A DNA stretch of 14,068 nt. Source: Nitrospina sp. (GTDB lineage: Bacteria > Nitrospinota > Nitrospinia > Nitrospinales > Nitrospinaceae). How positions within the stretch are numbered: position 1 is the first letter of the stretch; the number at the start of each line of letters is the position of its first letter. The DNA is taken from the NCBI GenBank assembly GCA_004357365.1, contig SMVT01000125.1:1-14068 (forward strand), read 5' to 3'. Both the position numbers and the translations under genes were made by a program. Of this stretch, positions 7,110 through 12,783 are shown piece after piece. The notes below the pieces were generated by a model that was not told the DNA's origin, did no database searches, and saw nothing but the letters and a program-made list of their open reading frames with translations.

Positions 7110-7463
7110 TTTTTTTTAAATACCTGGATTATAGCCGTAAAAAGGGTTATTTCCGCTTTTTCGGCCGGGTCTGGCCCTGATTTTTATTTTTTATTTATGT
7201 CGACATTCCCCATTTATGTGCTAAGGTGGACAGCAATGTAGGGTTGTTAGAAGTCATTGAGTAGCGGATCATTGTGACCCCTGTCTAGGGACAAGATTAC
7301 AAGCGATTTTTTTTGACGGACCAGCCAACCTTAGGTTGGTTTTTTTTTGCCCCATCTGGCCTGCAGAAACCCTTCCAAAGACCCAACCCCTGTTAAAACC
7401 GGTAAGGCACTCCCGGGAATATCCGGAATAGGCCTTGCCAATTGCCACCAATGGAGTATTGTT
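7110..7463. other. 354-bp interval: doxX 3' region and long cspA leader
   Basis: No protein gene is evident. The first part (about 7134-7197) has an imperfect hairpin, GCCG-T-AAAAAG paired with CTTTTT-CGGC, then a T-rich run that could end doxX. The middle, 7200-7320, is unassigned. A clear terminator hairpin lies at 7325-7348. The stretch 7349-7463 would be the proximal leader of the cold-shock gene. Long structured leaders are usual for cspA-type mRNAs, where they sense temperature. I could not place a convincing promoter. Confidence 0.5.
7325..7348 (+). terminator. Rho-independent terminator upstream of cspA
   Basis: CCAACC-TTA-GGTTGG (7325-7339) is followed at once by nine T residues (7340-7348), a textbook intrinsic terminator reading on the plus strand. 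No ORF lies directly in front of it: doxX ends 215 bp earlier. It ends either a long doxX 3' UTR, a small RNA from 7200-7348, or an attenuated cspA leader. Confidence 0.8.
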
Positions 7464-7664
7464 ATGTCAGTAGGTAAAGTAAAGTGGTTTAACGAAAGCA
7501 AAGGTTATGGTTTTATTGAATCCGAAAATGGGCAGGATCTGTTCGTTCATTTCTCGGAAATTCAAGGTGATGGATTTAAAACCCTGAACGAAGGCCAGAC
7601 CGTTGAGTTTGAGGAAACCATGGGCCAAAAGGGTCCGCAGGCCACGAAGGTCGTACCTCGATAA
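7464..7664 (+). CDS. cspA: CspA-family cold shock protein
   Basis: The 66-residue product is a complete cold shock domain: GKVKWFNESKGYGFI with the first RNA-binding motif (KGYGFI), DLFVHFSEIQ with the second (LFVHF), then LNEGQTVEFE and GPQATKVV. These OB-fold proteins bind single-stranded RNA and act as RNA chaperones in the cytoplasm. Size matches the family (65-70). The start is ATG 7464 because GGAG lies 7 nt upstream and the family begins here; the longer in-frame extension to 7347 is leader sequence. A strong hairpin (7684-7707) closes the gene, and a small basic protein gene follows 96 bp later. Confidence 0.96.
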   Translation: MSVGKVKWFNESKGYGFIESENGQDLFVHFSEIQGDGFKTLNEGQTVEFEETMGQKGPQATKVVPR

Positions 7665-7683
7665 ACGACCGTTCAAGCGTTTT

Positions 7684-7707
7684 CCGGCAGGGCGCACGCC
7701 CTGCCGG
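7684..7707 (+). terminator. Terminator hairpin after cspA
   Basis: Perfect 10-bp arms CCGGCAGGGC and GCCCTGCCGG enclose a 4-nt loop, 20 nt after the cspA stop. Only a short CTTT follows, so termination may be partial and allow some read-through into the gene at 7761. Confidence 0.7.
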
Positions 7708-7760
7708 AGTCTTTAATCAACGGCAGGTGGCGCAAGGCACCGGAAGGGGGAAGAGAAACC

Positions 7761-7940
7761 ATGCATGAAGTTCGGGTTTATGATAGTTCGGGGGCCTTGA
7801 AAAAGATCATTTCCGAAAAAGCCCTAAAAGCAAGAGCCGACCGGCAAATCCTGTTCCCGGGCGGTTATGCCAAAGGCAGGAAGAAAACCAAACCTCGGCC
7901 CATCCTCTCCAAAAAAAGCAACCAGGCCCAATCGGCCTGA
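7761..7940 (+). CDS. Small basic protein, 59 aa, unknown function
   Basis: An ATG at 7761, after a purine-rich GGGGGAAGAG, opens a 59-codon frame ending TGA 7938-7940. The product starts MHEVRVYDSSGALKKIISEK, continues ALKARADRQILFPGGY, and ends in a Lys/Arg-rich tail (GRKKTKPRP ... KKS). The N-terminal 'xVYDSSGxLKKxIS' block looks like a short beta-hairpin motif and the frame is rich in plausible residues, so I take it as real, but I know no named family. It lies 96 bp downstream of cspA beyond a hairpin. The basic tail suggests nucleic-acid or ribosome contact, which is inference. It was easy to miss because it is just below 60 residues. Confidence 0.6.
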   Translation: MHEVRVYDSSGALKKIISEKALKARADRQILFPGGYAKGRKKTKPRPILSKKSNQAQSA

Positions 7941-7992
7941 CTCGCCATGTCCAATGACCGCAGGGATTTACCCCGGCGGTCACCGGTCACGA

Positions 7993-8181
7993 TCAACAGC
8001 ATTTGAAATCTTCAAAACCGCAGAATTCTCTGCAGGCTTTTATCAGGTCCTGAAAGGCCTGCTTTTTTGCCGGATCTTTCGGCACCACCTCAATGCGGAT
8101 GCCCTTCTCCGTCTCCTCGATTTTGAATTCCAGCTTGTCCTTCATGAATTCGCTCCAGTTGGAGCCGCAACAATCAAGCAT
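7993..8181 (-). CDS. Small Cys-rich protein (62 aa), possible metal binder
   Basis: The start is ATG 8181, preceded by AAGGAG at 6-nt spacing; the longer frame to 8265 overlaps the neighbouring gene and lacks a site. The product begins MLDCCGSNWSEFMKDKLEFK, has a charged middle (IEETEKGIRIEVVPKDPAKK), and ends ACREFCGFEDFKCC. Six cysteines sit in three groups (CC at 4-5; CxxxC at about 52-56; CC at 61-62), which suggests binding of a soft metal or a redox cofactor. No signal peptide is visible. It lies 40 bp below the secreted protein gene and probably shares its ArsR-controlled transcript. I know no named family. The Cys pattern is seen directly; the role is inferred from it and from the regulator. 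Confidence 0.75.
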   Translation of the reverse strand: MLDCCGSNWSEFMKDKLEFKIEETEKGIRIEVVPKDPAKKQAFQDLIKACREFCGFEDFKCC

Positions 8182-8221
8182 GACGTTCTCCTTCAATTGA
8201 AGGTTGATGATTCGTCCGGAT

Positions 8222-8683
8222 TCAACCGACCGGCAAAGCGCCGAGCCATCCGGACGGGCTGTCATAAAACTCTTCGTTACCGTTCACGCCGTCCTCCAGC
8301 ACGTCCTGGTACATGACGTCCCAGTGACCATCCTCGTTGACGTCCACCGCATAGAACAGTGGATACCGGGCGGCGATGTAATAGAACCCCTTAACGCCGT
8401 AATCGACGCGGAACACCGGATGACCCGGATGGTAGCGGGCAACCGTTTCGATCGGTTCCCCGGTAATATATTTGTACAGCACGACCCGAACCGTGAAGAA
8501 ATCCGGCCGGCCGTTGTGGTTGAGATCGTATCCGATGGTCAGCATGCCGTTCGGTTCGAGGTTCCAGCCGAACTGCGTGGTCATGGCCGGTTCGGCCTGC
8601 AAGAAATCGGGATTTGACCAGGCAGGAGAACCGAAGACCGACAGGGCCGCCAGCAGAGAGATGGTGGCAACAAAGCGTTTCAT
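8222..8683 (-). CDS. Secreted protein with two calcium-loop-like motifs, unknown function
   Basis: The 153-residue product starts with a classical signal peptide (MKRFVATISLLAALSVFGS, cleavage probably after PAWS near 23). The mature part has two acidic loops, DLNHNGRPDFF (about 53-63) and DVNEDGHWDVM (about 113-123). Their D-x-N-x-(D/N)-G-x-x-D spacing is like the calcium loops of dockerin, EF-hand or VCBS/FG-GAP repeats. No catalytic motif is evident and there are no cysteines. ATG 8683 has AAGGAGG at 5-6 nt. Directly upstream is the 24-bp palindrome (8703-8726), so its promoter is probably under the ArsR-type regulator. A periplasmic location is expected. Confidence 0.78.
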   Translation of the reverse strand: MKRFVATISLLAALSVFGSPAWSNPDFLQAEPAMTTQFGWNLEPNGMLTIGYDLNHNGRPDFFTVRVVLYKYITGEPIETVARYHPGHPVFRVDYGVKGFYYIAARYPLFYAVDVNEDGHWDVMYQDVLEDGVNGNEEFYDSPSGWLGALPVG

Positions 8684-8702
8684 GACGTCCTCCTTTATTC
8701 TT

Positions 8703-8726
8703 ATAATTCGATAACTATCGAATTAT
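8703..8726. promoter_or_regulatory. Palindromic operator, probable ArsR binding site
   Basis: Perfect 11-bp arms ATAATTCGATA / TATCGAATTAT are separated by AC. The site lies between the arsR stop and the ribosome site of the secreted-protein gene. The ATTCGATA...TATCGAAT form resembles known ArsR-type operators. Ten of 11 arm bases recur in front of arsR itself (TAATTCGATA at 9080-9089), which suggests shared control. Confidence 0.75.
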
Positions 8727-8741
8727 TCCGGTAAATTTTTT

Positions 8742-9056
8742 TCAGCCTAAAAAACTCCGAACAGCGTCGACATAATCCTCATTCACCTGGCACATGTAGG
8801 TTTGGCCCTGGCGCGTGCAGGTGATCAGTCCGGCGTTTTGCAATTCCTTGAAATGATGGGAGATGGTGGACCTCGAAAGATTCAGGCAACCGCATGCCAT
8901 GGTGAAGGCCTTTTCGATGCCTTCGCAACACCCCTTCCCATCCTGAGTCGCCCGGCTCTCCTCCAACTTACATTGATCATAAATCAGGCGGAACAGTTCG
9001 AGTCGGCGCTCATTCGATAACGCCTTGAAAACTTTAGCCAAACGCTTGGATTCCAC
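8742..9056 (-). CDS. arsR: ArsR-family winged-helix transcriptional regulator
   Basis: The 104-residue product has the ArsR fold. VFKALSNERRLELFRLIYDQ (9-28) is the usual opening, LNLSRSTISHHFKELQNAGL (58-77) is the recognition helix-turn-helix, and ITCTRQGQTYMCQV (78-91) is the wing. Cysteines are many: 29, 43-44, 55, 57, 80 and 89. Cys55-Gly-Cys57 sits just before the recognition helix, where As(III)-sensing ArsR has its CxC, so a soft-metal or thiol effector is plausible but not proven. The start is GTG 9056 with GAGAAG upstream. It is followed by the palindromic operator and a secreted and a Cys-rich gene on the same strand. An operator half-site at 9080-9089 in its AT-rich promoter region suggests autorepression. 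Confidence 0.9.
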   Translation of the reverse strand: MESKRLAKVFKALSNERRLELFRLIYDQCKLEESRATQDGKGCCEGIEKAFTMACGCLNLSRSTISHHFKELQNAGLITCTRQGQTYMCQVNEDYVDAVRSFLG

Positions 9057-9079
9057 GATCTTCTCACCGATTCAGGGGT

Positions 9080-9120
9080 TAATTCGATAATTCTAGGGTT
9101 CTCTAACTATAATATAATAC
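9080..9120 (-). promoter_or_regulatory. AT-rich arsR promoter region with operator half-site
   Basis: TAATTCGATA (9080-9089) repeats the half-site of the operator at 8703, followed by a degenerate second half. Beyond it ACTATAATATAATAC (9106-9120) is AT-rich, with overlapping -10-like sequences on the minus strand. The exact boxes are ambiguous. Confidence 0.5.
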
Positions 9121-9129
9121 CCCAGCACC

Positions 9130-9300
9130 CGCCTGTCAAGCCGGCGTGACGCTGGGCGGCGAACCGCCGCGGGTAACTTTAAAACCTGGATTCTTCAAGG
9201 AGTTTATCTTGAGCCTGCCGAAGGGCTCAGAATGACAATCGCTCCTATTGGGTCAAGCTGGGTTCAGCGTCACGCTGGCTGGGCCTTGCCCGGGTTGACC
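9130..9300. repeat. Repeat cluster between arsR and the VOC gene, possibly MITE-like
   Basis: A GGCGTGACGCTGGG element (9143-9156) is followed by hairpin GGCGG-CGAA-CCGCC (9155-9168) and GGGTAACTT, matching the arrangement at 2966-3000. A TGAGCC/GGCTCA hairpin with TGCCGAAG in its loop (about 9212-9231) follows, and then CAGCGTCACGCTG (9265-9277) in the opposite orientation. The two GCGTSACGC cores bracket about 135 bp like short terminal inverted repeats. No ORF is evident in the interval. Confidence 0.6.
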
Positions 9301-9329
9301 GAGCAGGGGCTTTGGAGGATGATGCCACC

Positions 9330-9728
9330 ATGAAACTCGACGGTGTGCATCACATTGGCCTCAACGTGCGCGACCTCGACCGCGCCGAGGCGTTCTATAC
9401 CGGGGTGCTGGGGTTCGAAGTCACCGAACGCTACGCGGAAAACATCAGGCACCTCATGCTGAGTTCCGCCAGCGAGCCACCGGAAGCCGCGAAAGTCCAC
9501 CTGTTCGAGACGAAAGATCTGGATATGCAAGGCGCCCTCGAGACGATGAGCGGGCAGGGCTATGCCCATCTCGCGTTCGGCACCACCCGCGAACGGTTTC
9601 CTGCCATTGTCGAAGCATTGAAAAAAAGGAAGGTCGATTTCAAAGGACCGCTGGTGCTGGGCAAGGGCGAGTCCGTCCACTTCACCGATCCCGACGGCAA
9701 CCACCTGGAAATCCGCTGTCCAATTTAA
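9330..9728 (+). CDS. VOC/glyoxalase-like protein
   Basis: The 132-residue product is a single vicinal-oxygen-chelate unit of two beta-alpha-beta-beta-beta modules. The first is VHHIGLNVRDLDRAEAFYTG then VLGFEVTERY, and the second is GYAHLAFGT ... ESVHFTDPDGNHLEIRC. Candidate metal ligands are His8, His80 and Glu127, with Glu60 in the fourth place, the usual H/E arrangement. Members include glyoxalase I, dioxygenases and antibiotic-resistance thiol transferases; the substrate cannot be told here. ATG 9330 is chosen over the in-frame TTG 9312 because the family begins with this segment; GGAGGA lies 10 nt upstream, slightly far. It stands alone between a repeat cluster and the convergent nuclease gene, whose stop is only 15 bp away. 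Confidence 0.88.
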   Translation: MKLDGVHHIGLNVRDLDRAEAFYTGVLGFEVTERYAENIRHLMLSSASEPPEAAKVHLFETKDLDMQGALETMSGQGYAHLAFGTTRERFPAIVEALKKRKVDFKGPLVLGKGESVHFTDPDGNHLEIRCPI

Positions 9729-9743
9729 ATAGAGAAAATTTTT

Positions 9744-10844
9744 TCACTCCATCCCAAATCTTTTTTTCAAGCGCTCAACAGTATGGTTCCATTTTTGAAC
9801 TTTAGGTCTTGCGACTGTATTTTGGTTCCCAAAAAATCCCTTTTCTTTTACAGCCTTATCTAAAGGGAGGGTTTTGATCCATTCCACACGAACCACACGC
9901 TCAACTTTTTCAGGATCATCTTTTGCTTGAGTTAAATTAGCCGTTTCTATTGGGAGACTTACAATAGGAATTCTTTTTCCTTGATCGTTAAGGACCAGAA
10001 AATCCTCCAAGTTTACTGCTTTTTCTTTAACAATACCGACACCTACATATCCATTTCCGGGGATATTAACCCAGATGCGCGCCTCTGGTTCCAAAAGATC
10101 AAGAGTACTTGAATACCAGGTTCCTCCCCCACCACTTATAAATCCATATTTTACTGCTTCCTTCCAACTTCTACTTTCTGGACCATAAGAAACATAATAT
10201 TCTCCGTTCCATTCTCCTTTTTCAGCCCCTGCCTTGGATTTAACCCCTTCTTGCAAGGAAGGCTCCAGCAACCAAGCTCGCGCCAGATATTCCCTCTCCT
10301 GATCTTTAAAGACCCGAAAAAACACTGCATTAATATCAACATTATGAACTTGCGATAGATAATTTACAATCCTCTCGGTACTCATGTCCAAATTTGAAGC
10401 GACAATAACAAGCTGATGATTTTCATTCAATTCATCCGGCATTTGCTTTACAGAAAACTTGCGGCAAAAAGCCTCGTCTAATGAATTTACAGTCCACTCA
10501 GGATGATATTTAGATTGGTAATTTTGGAATATATTAGCAATATCATCATCCTTCAATTCCATAACAAAAGAACCATAATCCAATACCTGAGCCACAATAT
10601 CCCGATAGGTCTTATCCCGCTTTAACTCAATAACAACCAAATTACCAGAACCATCAATTGCCAAAAGATCAATAATTTTGTCAAATGTGGTTTTAACCTG
10701 CCGCCCTATGAGCATCCAATTAGGATTGGCAATGTTTATATCTTCGTCAAGAATATCTTCAAGCCTTTTCTCAAAATCCAACGGGCCGTATTTTACCGGT
10801 TGGAGATCGCCATCAATTCTCCAGATACCCAGCTCCAAAGGCAT
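9744..10844 (-). CDS. Putative PD-(D/E)XK nuclease (NucS/DUF91-like) with C-terminal EVE/PUA-like domain
   Basis: The 366-residue product has two parts. Residues about 25-95 carry FEKRLEDILDED, then DLLAID (59-64), VVIELKRDK (70-78) and AQVLDYGS (85-92). This D...ExK...Q order is the catalytic core of NucS/DUF91-type PD-(D/E)XK nucleases: Asp59 or Asp64, Glu73, Lys75, Gln86. Residues about 211-285 read EWNGEYYVSYGP, SWKEAVKYGFISGGGGTWYS and ARIWVNIPGNGYVGVG. The aromatic, gated 'GFIS..GG.WY....L..G..+WV.IPG.GYVGVG.V' pattern resembles EVE/PUA-like base-binding domains. A nuclease joined to a base reader suggests a modification-dependent restriction enzyme, which is inference. The gene is visibly more AT-rich than its flanks, which suggests transfer. 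ATG 10844 has GGGAG 7 nt upstream. No partner methylase is adjacent. Confidence 0.72.
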   Translation of the reverse strand: MPLELGIWRIDGDLQPVKYGPLDFEKRLEDILDEDINIANPNWMLIGRQVKTTFDKIIDLLAIDGSGNLVVIELKRDKTYRDIVAQVLDYGSFVMELKDDDIANIFQNYQSKYHPEWTVNSLDEAFCRKFSVKQMPDELNENHQLVIVASNLDMSTERIVNYLSQVHNVDINAVFFRVFKDQEREYLARAWLLEPSLQEGVKSKAGAEKGEWNGEYYVSYGPESRSWKEAVKYGFISGGGGTWYSSTLDLLEPEARIWVNIPGNGYVGVGIVKEKAVNLEDFLVLNDQGKRIPIVSLPIETANLTQAKDDPEKVERVVRVEWIKTLPLDKAVKEKGFFGNQNTVARPKVQKWNHTVERLKKRFGME

Positions 10845-10918
10845 AAATTTCTCCCAAAGTTATCACCAGATTTTGGTTAAAATCGCTTATAGAATTAAAT
10901 TATTCTTCTGCTTCCTTG

Positions 10919-11278
10919 TTACTTTTTGCAAGGAAAAACGGCTTTGAGGAAGTCGATGGTCAGCTCGATGGGTTTTTCTTCCAGGCGTTCCTTGAAATCG
11001 TCGAGCCACAGGGTCACCATCTTTTCTCTTTTAGCGCGTTCGGCTTTATCTTTGGGAACACAGAAGGCTTTCGGATGCCTGCCTTTCAACTTGTCGTATT
11101 CATGCGCATCCCCGACACCCTGAAGATAGGCGCGGCAGACCGATTCGTCGAACACCATGGCGTCGCCGGTGCAGAAGCGTACCATGTCCATGCCTTCCCA
11201 TTGCCCTGCGCTATATCCCAGTTTAGGAGGAATCCATAGCAGAATCAGCAATAACACCGCGCAACCGAATCGCTTCAT
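10919..11278 (-). CDS. Exported Rap1a/Tai-like protein
   Basis: The 119-residue product has a signal peptide (MKRFGCAVLLLILLWIPP..., probable cleavage near GYSAG). The mature domain has four spaced cysteines: Cys36, Cys48, Cys73 and Cys117. The pattern FCTGDAMVFDESVCRAYLQG, then AFCVP, and a C-terminal VFPCKK matches the Rap1a/Tai fold, whose named members are periplasmic immunity proteins against type VI amidases; many relatives have no known partner. No T6SS genes are in the window, so an immunity role is not supported here. Its ATG overlaps the stop of the methyltransferase gene (ATGA at 11275-11278), so the two are translationally coupled. The downstream nuclease gene starts 74 bp away in AT-rich DNA. 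Confidence 0.75.
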   Translation of the reverse strand: MKRFGCAVLLLILLWIPPKLGYSAGQWEGMDMVRFCTGDAMVFDESVCRAYLQGVGDAHEYDKLKGRHPKAFCVPKDKAERAKREKMVTLWLDDFKERLEEKPIELTIDFLKAVFPCKK

Positions 11279-11970
11279 TTCGCCACCCGCGAGAAAATCA
11301 GAAAATTCTGCCGGGGCAGGAAGCCGTGTTGCTTGTCCAGGATGTACCCGGCGGCTTGAAACTCTGCCAGCACCACCTCCCGTTTGGTGAAGTGCTTGAA
11401 TGCCCCTTCCCGGAAATCGATGATCGCCACCCGCCCGCCGGGTTTGAGATAGCGCGCGGCATTTTTAAAATAGGCGGTGCGGTCTTTCAGGTGGTGGTAG
11501 GCGTTGACCGAGAAGATCAGGTCCACCTGTTCAAGAATCAGCGGGTCGTGTTCCACCGCCAGGATGGTCTGCACGTTCTCTGCCTGTTTTTTCACGGCCT
11601 GCTTATCCACGCTGGCGTTCATTTCCTCATCGATGTCCACGGCGTAGACCTTGCCGGCGTCCCCCACCGCTTCCGCCAGGCGGAACGTGAAGTAACCGGT
11701 CCCCGCGCCGAGGTCCGCCACCTTCATGCCCGGTTCCAACTTAAGCGCCTTGACCACCCGATCCGGAAACTGCCAGGTGTAGCGGTCCGGGTCCTGGTAA
11801 CGGAGGTGCCTGCCCTCCTGCACGCCGACCTGCTTGTGCTTGTGGCCGAAAGAATGAGCGGGCGGACCCACCTGGAAGCATCCCGCCAGCGTCCATGCCC
11901 CCAGCAACAACAGCGCCCCAACGCGCCGCCACCGGAGATGAATAAACGAACGGTTTGGTGTGGTCATCAT
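11275..11970 (-). CDS. Lipoprotein-anchored class I SAM-dependent methyltransferase
   Basis: The 231-residue product begins with basic residues and a hydrophobic stretch ending in a lipobox (RVGALLLLGAWTLAGC, Cys31), then a His-rich linker (HSFGHKHK, 39-46). A Rossmann methyltransferase domain follows: VADLGAGTGYFTFRLAE (84-100, motif I), VYAVDID (108-114, acidic loop), DLIFSVNAYHHL (150-161) and LKPGGRVAIIDF. Both parts are well formed, so it appears to be an exported, membrane-anchored protein with an intact SAM fold. This is odd, since SAM is made in the cytoplasm, but other predicted methyltransferases with signal peptides exist in Gram-negative bacteria. ATG 11970 has AAGGAA 5 nt upstream; a second ATG follows directly. 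It overlaps the Rap1a-like gene by 4 bp. Confidence 0.85.
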   Translation of the reverse strand: MMTTPNRSFIHLRWRRVGALLLLGAWTLAGCFQVGPPAHSFGHKHKQVGVQEGRHLRYQDPDRYTWQFPDRVVKALKLEPGMKVADLGAGTGYFTFRLAEAVGDAGKVYAVDIDEEMNASVDKQAVKKQAENVQTILAVEHDPLILEQVDLIFSVNAYHHLKDRTAYFKNAARYLKPGGRVAIIDFREGAFKHFTKREVVLAEFQAAGYILDKQHGFLPRQNFLIFSRVAK

Positions 11971-12025
11971 TGCGTTTCCTTATAGGATAATTAATGGAGC
12001 GAGCCTCCAACAGTTTCGGCGAAGC

Positions 12026-12235
12026 TCATTTGAATTTTCCGATCAGCCAGAACAAACCGGTCAGAACGGCGCTGATCAGGATACAGGTGGTGATGGGAAA
12101 ATATAAATTGAAAGGGTCGCGGCGGATGACGATATCGCCCGGCAGTTTGCCGAGGCCGAGCTTGCCCAGGATGGGCCACAGCAGGCCGGTCACCAGCAGC
12201 AGAACCCCTAATGTGATCAGCACCCGTTGCGTCAC
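12026..12235 (-). CDS. DUF2905 family small membrane protein
   Basis: The product is 69 residues with two membrane helices (about 4-24 and 47-66) around the conserved loop GLGKLPGDIVIRRDPFNLYFP. The 'G+LPGDI ... +....YFPI' pattern is the DUF2905 signature; members are widespread and have no assigned function. I chose GTG 12235 because AAGGAGG lies 5 nt upstream. A GTG 15 bp earlier (12250) would place that ribosome site inside the gene. It is 55 bp above the methyltransferase gene on the same strand and may be co-transcribed. Confidence 0.88.
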   Translation of the reverse strand: MTQRVLITLGVLLLVTGLLWPILGKLGLGKLPGDIVIRRDPFNLYFPITTCILISAVLTGLFWLIGKFK

Positions 12236-12303
12236 GGAAGCCTCCTTCACGTCCCGAAAATTTTCTCACAGAAACGGGAGGATTCAAAATCAGAAAACAG
12301 GGG

Positions 12304-12579
12304 TCAATTCACTCCGTAGCGTTGGGGGTAGTAGCCGGGCTTGTTCAGATAATAGTGTTGCTCGAGGTATTCGAAATAAAACTGGGTGACGCCGTTCTGG
12401 AATGTCGGGAACGAGGTCCATCCCCCGTGGCCGAGGGCGTAACCCAGAAACATGAAATAGCGGACAATGCGGTTGGGGACCATGATCCAATTCTGCAAAT
12501 AAGTTTTAATAGTTTTTAATGTATACGTCTCACGCCGCCCGGTCAAAATTATATTTCCCATCTGGGAAAAACAAGCCAC
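12304..12579 (-). CDS. Small protein of unknown function (up to 91 aa)
   Basis: The frame runs from GTG 12579 (GGAGG 4 nt upstream) to TGA at 12304. The N-terminal 30 residues (ACFSQMGNIILTGRRETY...) look unremarkable. The better part starts near IKTYLQNWIMVPNRIVRYF, continues MFLGYALGHGGWTSFPTFQN and FYFEYLEQHYYLNKPGYYP, and ends QRYGVN. It is rich in aromatic residues, with many Tyr and Gly toward the end. An internal ATG at 12483 (MVPNRI...) is an alternative start but has no good ribosome site. I recognise no family. The composition and same-strand placement 68 bp above the DUF2905 gene support coding, but the start is unsure. Confidence 0.5.
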   Translation of the reverse strand: MACFSQMGNIILTGRRETYTLKTIKTYLQNWIMVPNRIVRYFMFLGYALGHGGWTSFPTFQNGVTQFYFEYLEQHYYLNKPGYYPQRYGVN

Positions 12580-12725
12580 CCGCCCTCCGGGCCTGTCAAA
12601 ATTTCCCCATGGGAATCTATTTCAGGCCGATCCTTCACGATCCACCTGCTCCCGCGTCTCCCGGGAGTTCATAACCCACAATTTTTATTAGGGTTGCACG
12701 ACCCCACCTGCCAGGACACCCGTTA

Positions 12726-12741
12726 TGGCACGAGTATTGCT
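12726..12741 (+). promoter_or_regulatory. Sigma-54 (RpoN) promoter
   Basis: TGGCACGAGTATTGCT matches the -24/-12 consensus TGGCACG-N4-TTGCW at every fixed base. It lies 43 bp before the ATG at 12784, and a start site near 12752 would leave a short leader with GGGAG at 12770. Such promoters need an activator ATPase. I could not identify its binding sites, although the palindrome CTCCCGGGAG at 12658-12667 is in the right distance range. Confidence 0.85.
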
Positions 12742-12783
12742 TTATTTTTCAATAAGTTATCAAACCGATAGGGAGATCAAGGC

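Noticed and set aside
10919..11278. Type VI secretion immunity gene
   Set aside because: The Rap1a/Tai-like fold is plausible, but no T6SS component or amidase effector lies in the window and the coupled partner is a methyltransferase.
11326..11985. Plus-strand 219-codon frame opposite the methyltransferase gene
   Set aside because: The real gene on the other strand has clear SAM-binding motifs; this frame has no recognisable domain and mirrors its codons.
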